Assembly: GCF_024300625.1 (NCBI RefSeq)
Contig: NZ_CP101322.1
Location: 3,299,992-3,363,991 of the forward strand
Length of the DNA stretch: 64,000 bases
Source of the DNA: Halovivax gelatinilyticus
Lineage (GTDB): Archaea; Halobacteriota; Halobacteria; Halobacteriales; Natrialbaceae
Direction of reading: 5' to 3'
Part shown: positions 56,056 to 64,000 of the stretch, one piece after another
Numbering within the stretch: position 1 is the first letter of the stretch
Layout: each line of letters opens with the position of its first letter
The notes under the pieces: model-generated
Database searches by the model: none
What the model was told of the DNA's origin: nothing
What the model saw: only the letters and a program-made list of their open reading frames with translations
Translations under genes and position numbers: made by a program

Positions 56056-56095
56056 CGAGACGCTCGATCAGTCGCCAGGTGACGAGACGCTCGAT
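56030..56095 (+). repeat. Imperfect 27-base tandem repeat at the end of the HD gene
   Basis: The 18-base GGTGACGAGACGCTCGAT occurs at 56051-56068 and 56078-56095, and a related unit lies in the final codons of the HD gene (ACGACGCTCGATCA, from about 56030). It repeats the TLDQ-encoding tail of that gene, so it looks like a small local duplication after the stop. Confidence 0.75.
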
Positions 56096-56151
56096 GGCAG
56101 CGCGGTACGGATGACGAACGCTTCAAGGCGCTCGCGGGGCAAGCGATCCGT

Positions 56152-57195
56152 ATGGAACTGGCGGGGACGATCCTGTACGGGCCTGACTTCGAAGCGCTCG
56201 AGGGTATCATCCGAATTCGAGACGGCGTCATCGACGAGGTAACCCCGACCGACGTCGACTCCGACGCGATCATCGCTCCGACGTTCGTAAACGCCCACAC
56301 ACACCTGGGAGACTCGATCGCCAAAGAAGCCGGTCGCGGACTCTCGCTCGAAGATCTCGTGGCTCCACCGGACGGACTCAAACACCGACTCCTTCGCGAC
56401 GCGGGCGAAGAGGCGTTGATCGAGGGGATGCGTCGATCTCTCTCGTTTGCGATCGAATCCGCCACCGCGGCCTGCTACGACTTCCGAGAAGGTGGCGTTG
56501 ACGGCGTAGCTCACCTCAGACAGGCGAGTGAGCGGCTGCCGATCGACGCGTACGCGTTCGCTCGCGAGTCGATCGAAGCGATGGAGGCCGGCGACGGATA
56601 CGGGGCGAGTGGGGCGAACGACGCGGATTTCGCCGACGAGCGGGCGGCGACGAGAGAGGCGGGAAAACCGTTCGCCATCCACGCCGGGGAACCGGATTCG
56701 AGCGACATCGATCCCGCGTTAGACCTCGAACCCGACGTGCTGATTCACGTCGTCCATCCCGAATCACACCACCTCGATCGGATCGAATCGACGAGGACGC
56801 CTGTCGTCTGTTGTCCTCGCTCCAACCTCGTCACGGGCGTCGGATTGCCCCCGTTCGAGGCCTTGCACGAGCGAACCACCCTGGCTCTCGGAACCGACAA
56901 CGTGATGCTCAACTCGCCGTCGATGTTTCGCGAGATGGCCGTCGTCTCGACGCATAGCGACCTCACGGCTCCCGAGGTGCTCCGGATGGCAACTCACAAC
57001 GGAGCGGCGATCCTGGGTCGCGACGACGGACTGATCGAACCTGGCCGTCCGGCTAACCTGTTCGTCCTCGACGGCTCGACGAACAACCTCGTGGGCGTCA
57101 AAGATCCCGTTCGTGCGGTCGTCCGACGCGCGGGTCCGGCCGACGTCGATGACGTCGTGATCGACGGTACATCTGTAATCGGACGAGCGACCTAG
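56152..57195 (+). CDS. Amidohydrolase-family protein
   Basis: A 347-aa metal-dependent hydrolase. Seen: NAHTHLGDSI with the HxH pair near residue 47, AIHAGEPD near 185 supplying the next histidine, VVHPESHH, and GTDNVMLNSPS near 250 with the catalytic Asp. The family includes cytosine deaminase, guanine deaminase-like and atrazine/S-adenosylhomocysteine deaminase enzymes; the closing VRAVVRR of related proteins also fits. A nucleoside or amino-purine deaminase role is possible. Start ATG 56152, downstream of the tandem-repeat block. Confidence 0.85.
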   Translation: MELAGTILYGPDFEALEGIIRIRDGVIDEVTPTDVDSDAIIAPTFVNAHTHLGDSIAKEAGRGLSLEDLVAPPDGLKHRLLRDAGEEALIEGMRRSLSFAIESATAACYDFREGGVDGVAHLRQASERLPIDAYAFARESIEAMEAGDGYGASGANDADFADERAATREAGKPFAIHAGEPDSSDIDPALDLEPDVLIHVVHPESHHLDRIESTRTPVVCCPRSNLVTGVGLPPFEALHERTTLALGTDNVMLNSPSMFREMAVVSTHSDLTAPEVLRMATHNGAAILGRDDGLIEPGRPANLFVLDGSTNNLVGVKDPVRAVVRRAGPADVDDVVIDGTSVIGRAT

Positions 57196-57299
57196 CCGTC
57201 GCCGGTGTCGTCCCAAGACCGGTAGCCGGCGCGGGGGTATCGAGTCGAAACCGACGATAACGTTATTACACTGGCACCCGCTATGTCAGAGCATACCAA

Positions 57300-57785
57300 A
57301 TGTACGATCGCGTTCTCGTTCCGACCGATGGTTCCCAGGCAGTCGAGCGGGCTATCGACCACGCGATCGAGCTCGCTGACGCCCACGACGCCGTTTTACG
57401 CGCGGTGTACGTGGTCAACGCGGCCAGCTACGGTGGCCTACCGATGGAGACGGCCTGGGACGGTATCGGAAACGCACTCCGAGACGAGGGTCAGGGAGCC
57501 GTCGACCGCGTCGCCGAGTTGGTCGAAGAATCGGGCGTCGACGTCGACGTCGAGACGGTCGTACTGGAGGGATCGCCGAGTCGCTCGATCGTCGATCACG
57601 CCCGATCGAGCGATTGCGACCTCATCGTGATGGGAACGCACGGTCGCGGCGGGATCAATCGTCTGCTCCTCGGGAGCGTCGCCGAGCGCGTGGTTCGTTC
57701 CTCCCCAATACCCGTGATGACCGTCCGGGTCGGCGCCACTTCGCCCGACGAATCGGCCATCGAACCGGCAGTCGGCGTCGAATAA
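57300..57785 (+). CDS. Universal stress protein family (ATP-binding type)
   Basis: A 161-aa Usp protein. The beginning MYDRVLVPTDGSQAVERAIDHAIELADAHDAVLRAVYVV and the ATP loop IVMGTHGRGGINRLLLGSVAERVVRSSPIPVMTVR are complete, unlike the Usp at 48637. This form binds ATP and is made under various stresses; its target is unknown. A GATAACGTTATTAC AT-rich stretch about 40 bases upstream is the likely promoter. It converges on birA. Confidence 0.95.
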   Translation: MYDRVLVPTDGSQAVERAIDHAIELADAHDAVLRAVYVVNAASYGGLPMETAWDGIGNALRDEGQGAVDRVAELVEESGVDVDVETVVLEGSPSRSIVDHARSSDCDLIVMGTHGRGGINRLLLGSVAERVVRSSPIPVMTVRVGATSPDESAIEPAVGVE

Positions 57786-57809
57786 CCGTTATCCTGGTGA
57801 CGCGATCGA

Positions 57810-58748
57810 TCACGCCGGACGCAAGTGTTCACAGTCCCCGGCCGAAATCACGACGCGGTCGGTACCGGTATCGACGACGAGGCCGCCGTACTCGGTGACG
57901 TCGACGGCCGTTCCCACTACCGGTTCGCCCGAACGGATCACCCTGACCCGTCGGTCGAGGGTCATCGTCCGGTCGCGCCACTCCTCGATCGTCCCAGAGA
58001 GGTCGCGCCTGGCGTCATCGTAGCGTTCGAGTACCCGCTGGAGGAAGGTACGGCGATCGATCGCGCCCGCGTTCGCCCGTATACTCGTCGCCCCTTCTGG
58101 AAGCGACGACGGATCGACGTTCGCGTTGATTCCGATACCGCAGACGAGCCACTCGATCCGGTCAGTCTGACCTTCCATCTCGGTCAGGATGCCGGCGAGT
58201 TTCGCATAACCGACGTCGGTATCAGCCGGGACGACGACGTCGTTCGGCCACTTTATCCGGGCGTCGACCCCGACCTCTCGCGCCACGTTCGTCGTCGCGA
58301 CGGCCGCGGCGATCGTGTGTGCCGGAGCGCGCGCCGGTGGGATCGATGGGCGCTCGACGGTCGACAGCCAGATGCCTCCCTCCGGTGACGACCACTTACG
58401 GTCGAGCCGGCCACGGCCACCGGTCTGAACGCCGGCGACAACGACGACGTCCTCGGCGCCGGCGGTCGCCAGTTCGCGAGCGCGTTCGTTCGTGCTCGAT
58501 AGGGTGTCGTGATACTCGATCGAAAACGGCGCCGACAGTCCGTACTCGATGAGCGGACCCGTGTAGCCGGAAACGTCCCCGAGAACGTAGCCAGAACCCG
58601 TTCCGTCGATTTCGAAGCCCGCCTCCCTGAGCGCCTCGACGTGTTTCCAGACGGCCGCCCGGGAGATACCGATCTCGGCTGCGATATCCGGCCCGGTGAT
58701 CGGCCCCACTTCGAGGGATTCGAGGACGGCCTGTCGGGTTTCGTTCAT
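57810..58748 (-). CDS. birA: Biotin-protein ligase with N-terminal HTH (BirA-like)
   Basis: A 312-aa bifunctional protein that attaches biotin to carboxylase carrier domains and can repress genes. The N-terminal winged helix is MNETRQAVLESLEVGPITGPDIAAEIGISRAAVWKHVEALREAGF. The ligase has the biotinyl-AMP loop GRGRLDRKWSSPEGGIW near residue 115, KWPNDVVV near 168 and GIGINAN near 208; a C-terminal SH3-like domain follows. It lies downstream of tyrS on the same strand, 98 bases away. The DNA target is unknown. Confidence 0.95.
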   Translation of the reverse strand: MNETRQAVLESLEVGPITGPDIAAEIGISRAAVWKHVEALREAGFEIDGTGSGYVLGDVSGYTGPLIEYGLSAPFSIEYHDTLSSTNERARELATAGAEDVVVVAGVQTGGRGRLDRKWSSPEGGIWLSTVERPSIPPARAPAHTIAAAVATTNVAREVGVDARIKWPNDVVVPADTDVGYAKLAGILTEMEGQTDRIEWLVCGIGINANVDPSSLPEGATSIRANAGAIDRRTFLQRVLERYDDARRDLSGTIEEWRDRTMTLDRRVRVIRSGEPVVGTAVDVTEYGGLVVDTGTDRVVISAGDCEHLRPA

Positions 58749-58846
58749 ACGTCACCGTGGACACGGCGCGCCCATGAATTTCGCGGTACAGCCCGAATCG
58801 ATGTCGCTGTACGACCCGAATCGGTTTCGCGGGACGACCCGAATCG

Positions 58847-59827
58847 TTACTCGTTCATCTCCGCCAGCAGTTCGCGTCCGGGAGCGATGAGTTCGTCCAG
58901 GTGGGCCGCCAACGTCGATTTCGCGTCGGCGGGGTGGAGTTCACCCGACTCGAGGTCCGTCGCCAGCGACTCGTACGAGTCGTAGGTGACGTCGCCGCCG
59001 TACTGATCCGGACGTTCGACGGTGACCGTTTCGAATCGCGGGAAGACGTGGTACTCGAAGAGTTCCAGCACTGGATTTTCGAGATCACCCTCGGGGTCGC
59101 GCGTCTGCGGACAGAACGCGCTGTTTACCTTCGCTTCTAGCTCGTCGGTCGAATCTTCCATCGAAATAGTGGTTCCCTCGCTCGAGGACATCTTCCCGTC
59201 GCCGGTGGTGAGATCGGCGATGATGGGCGTGTGAATAGCCGGACGCACGTCGTAGCCGAGTTCAGGGAGGCCCTCGCGGGCGAGCATGTGCACCTTGCGC
59301 TGATCGAGCCCGCCGACCGCGAGATCGACGTCTAGGTACTCGATGTCGAGCGCCTGCATCAGCGGGTAGACGACGTGGCTTACCTTCGCCGTGTCGCCAG
59401 ACTGGATCTCGGCCATCGCGCGCTGGGCGCGGTTTAACGTCGTCGAGAGTTCGAGTTCGTAGACGTCGAGGGTGTACCCTTCGTCTAGCTGGTACGCCGA
59501 ACCGTAGACGAACTCCGTTCGCTCCTCGTCGAGGCCGTAGGCGAGAAACTGTGCCCGCATCCGCTCTGCGATCTCGCGGATCTCCTCGAACGTCCCCTTG
59601 CCGTTGAGGTAGGCGTGAACGTCGGCGAGTAGAACGACGACCTCGAGACCCGCGTTCTGACAGTCGATCAGTTTGTTCGCCGTCAGCAGGTGGCCGAGGT
59701 GGAGCACGCCCGAGGGCTCGTAACCGACGTAGACGCGCTTACCATCCGGATCGTTGGCCAGTTCGCGCACTTCGTCCTCGGTGACCACCTCGTCTGCGTT
59801 TCGGGTGATCAACTCGTATGCGTCCAT
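58847..59827 (-). CDS. tyrS: Tyrosyl-tRNA synthetase
   Basis: A 326-aa class I enzyme of the archaeal type charging tRNA-Tyr. The HIGH-like motif is PSGVLHLGHLLTANKLID near residue 40, the tyrosine/tRNA block QRKVHMLARE near 185, and the KMSKS-like motif GKMSSSEGTTISM near 220. The anticodon-binding C-terminus is the short archaeal kind. Start ATG 59827 puts MDAYELITRNADEVV at the front; a longer frame has a basic stretch. A CATAAATCG element on the minus strand about 26 bases upstream supports a leaderless start. Confidence 0.97.
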   Translation of the reverse strand: MDAYELITRNADEVVTEDEVRELANDPDGKRVYVGYEPSGVLHLGHLLTANKLIDCQNAGLEVVVLLADVHAYLNGKGTFEEIREIAERMRAQFLAYGLDEERTEFVYGSAYQLDEGYTLDVYELELSTTLNRAQRAMAEIQSGDTAKVSHVVYPLMQALDIEYLDVDLAVGGLDQRKVHMLAREGLPELGYDVRPAIHTPIIADLTTGDGKMSSSEGTTISMEDSTDELEAKVNSAFCPQTRDPEGDLENPVLELFEYHVFPRFETVTVERPDQYGGDVTYDSYESLATDLESGELHPADAKSTLAAHLDELIAPGRELLAEMNE

Positions 59828-59978
59828 GCGTGTTCGGTGTCGGTGGATCGATTTATGCCTTCGTTTCCGCAACCGGTCGCGTGCGTTCGATCACTCGTCG
59901 GGGAGCGGCGGTTCGAGGTCGATCCAACCGGACGGACGACTCGTCGAACGCGACGTCGTTCGGTCGCCCCAAGGACCA

Positions 59979-59985
59979 GATTTAT
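59979..59985 (+). promoter_or_regulatory. TATA box of the GCS2-like gene
   Basis: ATTTATT centred about 29 bases upstream of the ATG at 60011, predicting a leaderless transcript, divergent from tyrS. Confidence 0.5.
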
Positions 59986-60010
59986 TGGAGCCGGCCGGTG
60001 CATCATCGGC

Positions 60011-61561
60011 ATGGACGATTCGGACCTCGTATCGCGCACCGCCGACGTACTTTCGGTCGATGCGGACGCCTACCGGGAAACCGTCCTCGAAGAAGCCGAC
60101 GACCTCAAGACGGCGCTCTCCGACGGTGTCTTCGACAACCCGCAGGCGATCGTCGGGTTCGAATACGAGTTCTACGCCGTCGACGCCGACGACGCATCCC
60201 TTGTTCGGGTCCCCCGCCGCCTGCTCGAACTCATCGGATTCGAGAAGGAACTGGGGCTTCACAACGCGGAGATGACGACCAGTCCGCAACCGCTCTCGGG
60301 GTACGGTCTCCGGGCTCAGGAGAACGAAGTCAAGGCGAGACTGGAGACCGCGCTCTCGGTCACCGACACGGAGGGAATGCGCCTGGTGAGCGATGGACTG
60401 TGGACGATTCCACCCGAAGGTGAGACAGCAACCGGGTACCTGACCGAGAGCGTCGACCAAGCAGTCGACGTCGACGGCGAACCCCGCCAGGTCACGATCG
60501 CGGCGAACATGAGCGACTCCGCTCGCTATCACGCCATGGCGAACACCGATCGAGCCCACGCGGCCGGGATGCGCATCGACGTGCCGAACGTCACCATCCA
60601 GGCCGATACCGTGATGCCGGAAAGCCTGATCACGTCGATTCAGCCCCACTATCAGGTGCCCCACGCGCCCGACTTGCCGGCGTACTTCAACTACGCCCTT
60701 CGTATCGCCGGTCCGCTGCTCGCCCTCGGCGTCAACTCGCCGTTCTTCCCGCCCGACTGCTACGACGACGGGACGACCGCCGAAGCCGTTCTCTCGGACG
60801 GGTGGATGGAACATCGCATCAGCGTCTTCGAGACCGTACTCAACGCGAACACGGAGGAACCGGGAAAGGTTCGGTTCCCCCAGGACCTGACGAGCACCGC
60901 CGAAGCGGTCGACCGCATCGCCGCAGACGACACCGTCGTACCGATGCCGGTCACCAGACACGGACGGTACGACGATCGCTTCGCTCACCTTCGCCAGACC
61001 CACGGGACCTACTGGCGGTGGGTTCGGCCGGTGTTCGACGGGGCGTCCCGGTCTGCGGCGAACGCGCGCATCGAATTTAGACCGATCCCGGCACAACCCA
61101 CCGTTCGCGACTCGATCGCGTTTCAGGCCGTTTTCGCCGGACTCATGGAGAGTCTCACCCGGTTGGAACACCCGATCCAGCGTCTCGACTGGGAACTCGC
61201 GAGGGAGAATTTCTACGGCGCGATGCGCAACGGATTGGACGCAGACCTCTTCTGGATCACCAACGACGGACAGGAAACCACCGACGTCGAGACGCTGTAC
61301 GAGGACCTGTTCGCCCACGCCGTGGACGGGTTGACTGCTCGAAGCGTCACGGCGAGTGACGCCACATCGTACGTCTATCCCCTCCGTACGCGCGTCGAGC
61401 GACACACCACTCCTGCATCCTGGAAACGATCTCACGTCAGCGAGCGCGTCGAAAACCAGGACGAGAGCCTCGCGACGGCGATCGAAGCAATGCAACGCGC
61501 CTACGTGGAGAATCAGACCCGAACGTTGCTCGACGGATCGTTCGTCGACTGGATGACGTGA
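60011..61561 (+). CDS. Glutamate-cysteine ligase (GCS2)-like protein
   Basis: A 516-aa protein of the GCS2 superfamily. The fold signs are the Glu pair in VGFEYEFYAVDADD near residue 50, EMTTSPQPLSGYG near 87, MANTDRAHAAGMRID, YFNYALRIAGPLLALGVNSPFFPPDCYDDG near 220 and ARIEFRPIPAQPTVRDSIAFQAVFAGL near 352. Haloarchaea use gamma-glutamylcysteine, and their known ligase is a shorter YbdK-like GCS2. This protein is about 150 aa longer, so it may be a second ligase or act on another amine. Assignment to the superfamily is firm, substrate is not. Confidence 0.75.
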   Translation: MDDSDLVSRTADVLSVDADAYRETVLEEADDLKTALSDGVFDNPQAIVGFEYEFYAVDADDASLVRVPRRLLELIGFEKELGLHNAEMTTSPQPLSGYGLRAQENEVKARLETALSVTDTEGMRLVSDGLWTIPPEGETATGYLTESVDQAVDVDGEPRQVTIAANMSDSARYHAMANTDRAHAAGMRIDVPNVTIQADTVMPESLITSIQPHYQVPHAPDLPAYFNYALRIAGPLLALGVNSPFFPPDCYDDGTTAEAVLSDGWMEHRISVFETVLNANTEEPGKVRFPQDLTSTAEAVDRIAADDTVVPMPVTRHGRYDDRFAHLRQTHGTYWRWVRPVFDGASRSAANARIEFRPIPAQPTVRDSIAFQAVFAGLMESLTRLEHPIQRLDWELARENFYGAMRNGLDADLFWITNDGQETTDVETLYEDLFAHAVDGLTARSVTASDATSYVYPLRTRVERHTTPASWKRSHVSERVENQDESLATAIEAMQRAYVENQTRTLLDGSFVDWMT

Positions 61562-61730
61562 TTCGTGTTGCCTGAATAGGAAAACAGTCACGAACTGGTC
61601 GACGTGACAGGCGGTACGTCGTAGTGCAGGCCGTAGCCCTCGATAGACGCTACAACCGACCCCAGAGACTCGGTCGAACGTGACCTACGAGGCCGCAACA
61701 CCTTAATCGTCACCGACGAAATTCCAGACC

Positions 61731-62723
61731 ATGGTTACGTTCCTCTCGGGCGGGACGGGAACGCCGAAGGTGCTCGACGGGGCGACAGCGGCGTTTACGC
61801 CGGACGAAACGACAGTGGTGGTGAACACGGGAGACGACGTCGAACTGGGCGGACTCTTCGTCTCTCCAGACGTCGATACGCTTCTCTTTCAGGGCGGTGG
61901 GATTCTCGATCGAGAGACCTGGTGGGGGATCGAAAACGACACCCACCGGACCCACGAGACGCTCACCGAGCTCGCGGACGCCGCCGGTCGGACGCGCGAA
62001 CCGACCTATCTTCCGGACGAACGACAGACGCAGGGTCGAGAGATCGCCAACTGGCGACGGTTCTCCGGGGTCGGCGAGTTCATGACGATCGGTGACCGCG
62101 ACCGGGCGGTTCACCTCTTTCGGACGAGCCTGCTGGACGAGGGCAAGACGCTCTCCGAGGCCACCGAAGCGATCGCCCGCGCGTTCGGCATCACGATCGA
62201 CATCTTACCGATGAGCGACGATCCGGTTTCGACGCTGATTCACACCGACGACGGGACGATGCACTTTCAGGAGTTCTGGGTCGCTCGCGGCGGGGAACCG
62301 TCAGTCCAGAACGTCGAATTCCGCGGGTCGGCCGACGCTACTGCGGCCCCTGGCGTTCTCGACGCGCTCTCTGACGTCGTGGTCGTCGGCCCGTCGAATC
62401 CCGTAACGAGTATCGGGCCGATGCTCTCGCTCCCGGGCGTTGGCGATGCGCTCGCCCAGACGCCCGTCGTCGCGGTCTCTCCGTTCGTCGGATCGGACGC
62501 GTTCTCGGGTCCCGCCGGGACGCTGATGGACGCCGTCGGCGCTCCGCCGAGCACTGAGGGACTCGCATCGGTCTATCCGTTCGCCGACGCGTTCGTGATC
62601 GACGAAACGGACGACGCGTCGCTCGACAGACCCACGGTGGAAACCGATATCACGATCGATTCACCGGCGGACGCACAGCGGGTGGTAGCGGCCATCGCGC
62701 GAGCCATCGACCTGGTCGAGTGA
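61731..62723 (+). CDS. cofD: 2-phospho-L-lactate transferase (coenzyme F420 synthesis)
   Basis: A 330-aa enzyme joining the activated phospholactate (or phosphoenolpyruvate-derived) unit to the deazaflavin Fo, making F420-0 or its dehydro form. The family start [36 protein letters not shown] near residue 30, [15 protein letters not shown] near 163, and [20 protein letters not shown] near 223 are clear. A CCTTAATC box about 27 bases upstream supports a short-leader transcript. Three bases separate its stop from the GTG of the dihydrouridine-synthase-like gene, so the genes are coupled. Confidence 0.96.
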   Translation: MVTFLSGGTGTPKVLDGATAAFTPDETTVVVNTGDDVELGGLFVSPDVDTLLFQGGGILDRETWWGIENDTHRTHETLTELADAAGRTREPTYLPDERQTQGREIANWRRFSGVGEFMTIGDRDRAVHLFRTSLLDEGKTLSEATEAIARAFGITIDILPMSDDPVSTLIHTDDGTMHFQEFWVARGGEPSVQNVEFRGSADATAAPGVLDALSDVVVVGPSNPVTSIGPMLSLPGVGDALAQTPVVAVSPFVGSDAFSGPAGTLMDAVGAPPSTEGLASVYPFADAFVIDETDDASLDRPTVETDITIDSPADAQRVVAAIARAIDLVE

Positions 62724-62726
62724 ACC

Positions 62727-63503
62727 GTGACCGAACCGCTGTTCGAACCGCGGCTGGCGCTCGCAAGTCTCAGCGGGGAGTCAGACGCGGCCTGGGCGCG
62801 TGCGGGTGCAACTGCGGCCGGGGCGGCCTTCCTCGGCGGGATCGCCCTCTGTGATCGATCCCGCGACGCGGCTCGCGACCTGGTCGCCCGCGGTCGCTCC
62901 GAGTTTCTCCCCGAGGATCCGATTTCGTTCGTCGACACCCAGCTAGAGGCGCTGGCTGACGTCGCTATCCGACCGGGCGTAAACGTCCGCTCGACGGACG
63001 TCGAGGCTATCGTCGCCGTCGCGGAGCGCTGTCACGCTCACGGAGCGCTGCTCGAGATCAACGCCCACTGTCGACAGGAGGAACTGTGCGCCATCGGCTG
63101 TGGCGAGACGTTGCTCCGGGATACGAGCAGACTCGCCGCGTACGTCGAGCGCTGTCGCGACAGTGGCGCGCCCGTCGGCGTGAAAGTGAGAGCGGAGGTG
63201 TCCGGCGTCGATCTGGCGTCGACCGCCCGGAGAGTGGACGACGCTGGCGCTTCGTTCATCCACGTCGACGCGATGGACTCGCCGGCGGTCATCGAGGACG
63301 TTTCGTCCGCGACGGATCTCTTCGTAATCGCCAACAACGGCGTTCGGAGGATCGAAAGCGTCGCCGAATACGTTTCCTACGGCGCTGACGCGGTCAGTAT
63401 CGGCCGCCCGAGCGACGATCCTGCCCTTCGACAGGTCGTGTCTCAAGCGGTCGAATCCGCGTACGAATCGACCGAAGCGTCACCGGTGTCGTCCGAACAA
63501 TAG
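62727..63503 (+). CDS. Dihydrouridine-synthase-like TIM-barrel protein
   Basis: A 258-aa FMN-type TIM barrel. The fold resembles tRNA-dihydrouridine synthases (VKVRAEVSGVDLASTARRVDDAGASFIHVDAMD and VIANNGVRRIESVAEYVSYGADAVSIGRPSDD), but the catalytic NxGCP block is replaced by EINAHCRQEELCAIGCGETLL. That NAHCRQ/GCGE pattern is seen in a divergent archaeal group, so ordinary tRNA dihydrouridine synthesis is doubtful. It starts with GTG three bases after cofD, which suggests a cofactor-related role. Confidence 0.8.
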   Translation: MTEPLFEPRLALASLSGESDAAWARAGATAAGAAFLGGIALCDRSRDAARDLVARGRSEFLPEDPISFVDTQLEALADVAIRPGVNVRSTDVEAIVAVAERCHAHGALLEINAHCRQEELCAIGCGETLLRDTSRLAAYVERCRDSGAPVGVKVRAEVSGVDLASTARRVDDAGASFIHVDAMDSPAVIEDVSSATDLFVIANNGVRRIESVAEYVSYGADAVSIGRPSDDPALRQVVSQAVESAYESTEASPVSSEQ

Positions 63504-63531
63504 CTAAGGCGCAGTGGCCACGAGAGTACGT

Positions 63532-64000
63532 ATGGACGAGTCGGTCGGAGAGGGAGAACACGCGGTCGATCACGTTCGTCCGTCAGCGTACGCGCAACTC
63601 GCGTTGTTGCTAGAGGTCTCCGGAACGCCAAAACCCGGAAACGTCGATCGGTCGCGAGACCTCGGCTCGCTCAGATTCGAGCACTTTCTCGCCGGCGCGG
63701 TCGGTGCGAGACCCGGATTCGAACTGGCCGAAGCCGGTGAATCGATCGGTCGGTCGTTCGAGCGCGCCGTCGAGGGAATGGCGCAAAACGGCGGCGAAAA
63801 CACGCAGTTCGGGTCGCTCCTTTTGCTCGTACCGCTCGTCTCCGCCGCCCGGACTACCCTGAGCAGAGAAGCCGTCGACCGCGTCACCGCCGACACGACG
63901 GTCGACGATGCGGCGGCGTTCTATCGGGCGTTCGATCACGTCGACGTACGCGTCTCCGATCCACCCGAACACGCGTCGGCGCTCGACGTTCGTCGAGGTT
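63532..64000 (+). CDS. CitG-like (triphosphoribosyl-dephospho-CoA synthase family) protein, truncated by window end
   Basis: The first 156 codons of a CitG/MdcB-superfamily protein. The opening SAYAQLALLLEVSGTPKPGNVDRSRDLGSLRFEHFLAGA is the recognisable pattern: CitG proteins have the same PKPGNVD block, followed by GGENTQFGSLLLLVPL later. Citrate lyase, the classical partner of CitG, is not seen, so another CoA- or nucleotide-derived product is possible. It follows the dihydrouridine-synthase-like gene by 28 bases, making a likely three-gene unit with cofD. The 3' part is not in the window. Confidence 0.82.
   Translation, partial: MDESVGEGEHAVDHVRPSAYAQLALLLEVSGTPKPGNVDRSRDLGSLRFEHFLAGAVGARPGFELAEAGESIGRSFERAVEGMAQNGGENTQFGSLLLLVPLVSAARTTLSREAVDRVTADTTVDDAAAFYRAFDHVDVRVSDPPEHASALDVRRG

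Overview
This window is chromosomal DNA from a haloarchaeon (class Halobacteria). The evidence is strongly GC-biased third codon positions, acidic Asp/Glu-rich proteins, TATA-like boxes about 25-30 bases upstream of ATGs with little or no leader, a geranylgeranyl reductase for archaeal ether lipids, a halocyanin, dodecin, coenzyme F420 synthesis (cofD), DNA topoisomerase VI next to gyrase, and a tRNA-Trp gene whose intron carries its own box C/D guide RNA. The genus cannot be read from the sequence alone.

Layout. 1-7462: an aminotransferase cut by the left edge, two SAM methyltransferases, small membrane proteins, a crotonase-family enzyme, a geranylgeranyl reductase and a halocyanin. 7500-13262: hisD, an IscA-type Fe-S carrier, dodecin, then a same-strand run of DHH phosphoesterase, a 65-aa protein, an exosome-associated RNA-binding protein and a YcaO cyclodehydratase ending in PxPxP. 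13328-19977: guaB, a DUF5794-type membrane protein, tRNA-Trp with a decayed tRNA-derived repeat beside it, cysteine synthase and a thioredoxin. 20038-26590: a YyaL-type protein, two half-size SLC41/MgtE transporters facing a PhoU/RCK protein, and a thyA-folA operon. 26846-31236: an exonuclease and a helicase matching MrfB and MrfA. 31343-38095: purD, an acyltransferase, an NDH-2-like dehydrogenase, arginase, then a DtxR-family regulator followed by a ZIP transporter with a palindrome in its promoter. 38209-46486: the gyrB-gyrA and top6B-top6A operons back to back. 46575-50116: a pilin-like protein, an MBL hydrolase, small haloarchaeal proteins, a solo IS605-type end, a universal stress protein and MscS. 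50247-54792: a TrmB regulator with two Gfo/Idh/MocA oxidoreductases and a xylose-isomerase-like protein, which looks like a polyol or cyclitol catabolic unit. 54829-64000: an HD phosphohydrolase, an amidohydrolase, a stress protein, birA, tyrS, a GCS2-like protein, and cofD followed by a dihydrouridine-synthase-like protein and a CitG-like protein cut by the right edge.

Most of the window is core haloarchaeal chromosome. The less explained parts are the YcaO protein with no visible substrate, the split Mg2+-transporter/regulator set, a tandem duplication of about 95-100 residues inside Top6B, an alternating purine-pyrimidine tract beside the gyrB promoter, and the cofD/DUS-like/CitG-like trio. 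Calls rest on reading motifs; no database search was possible.
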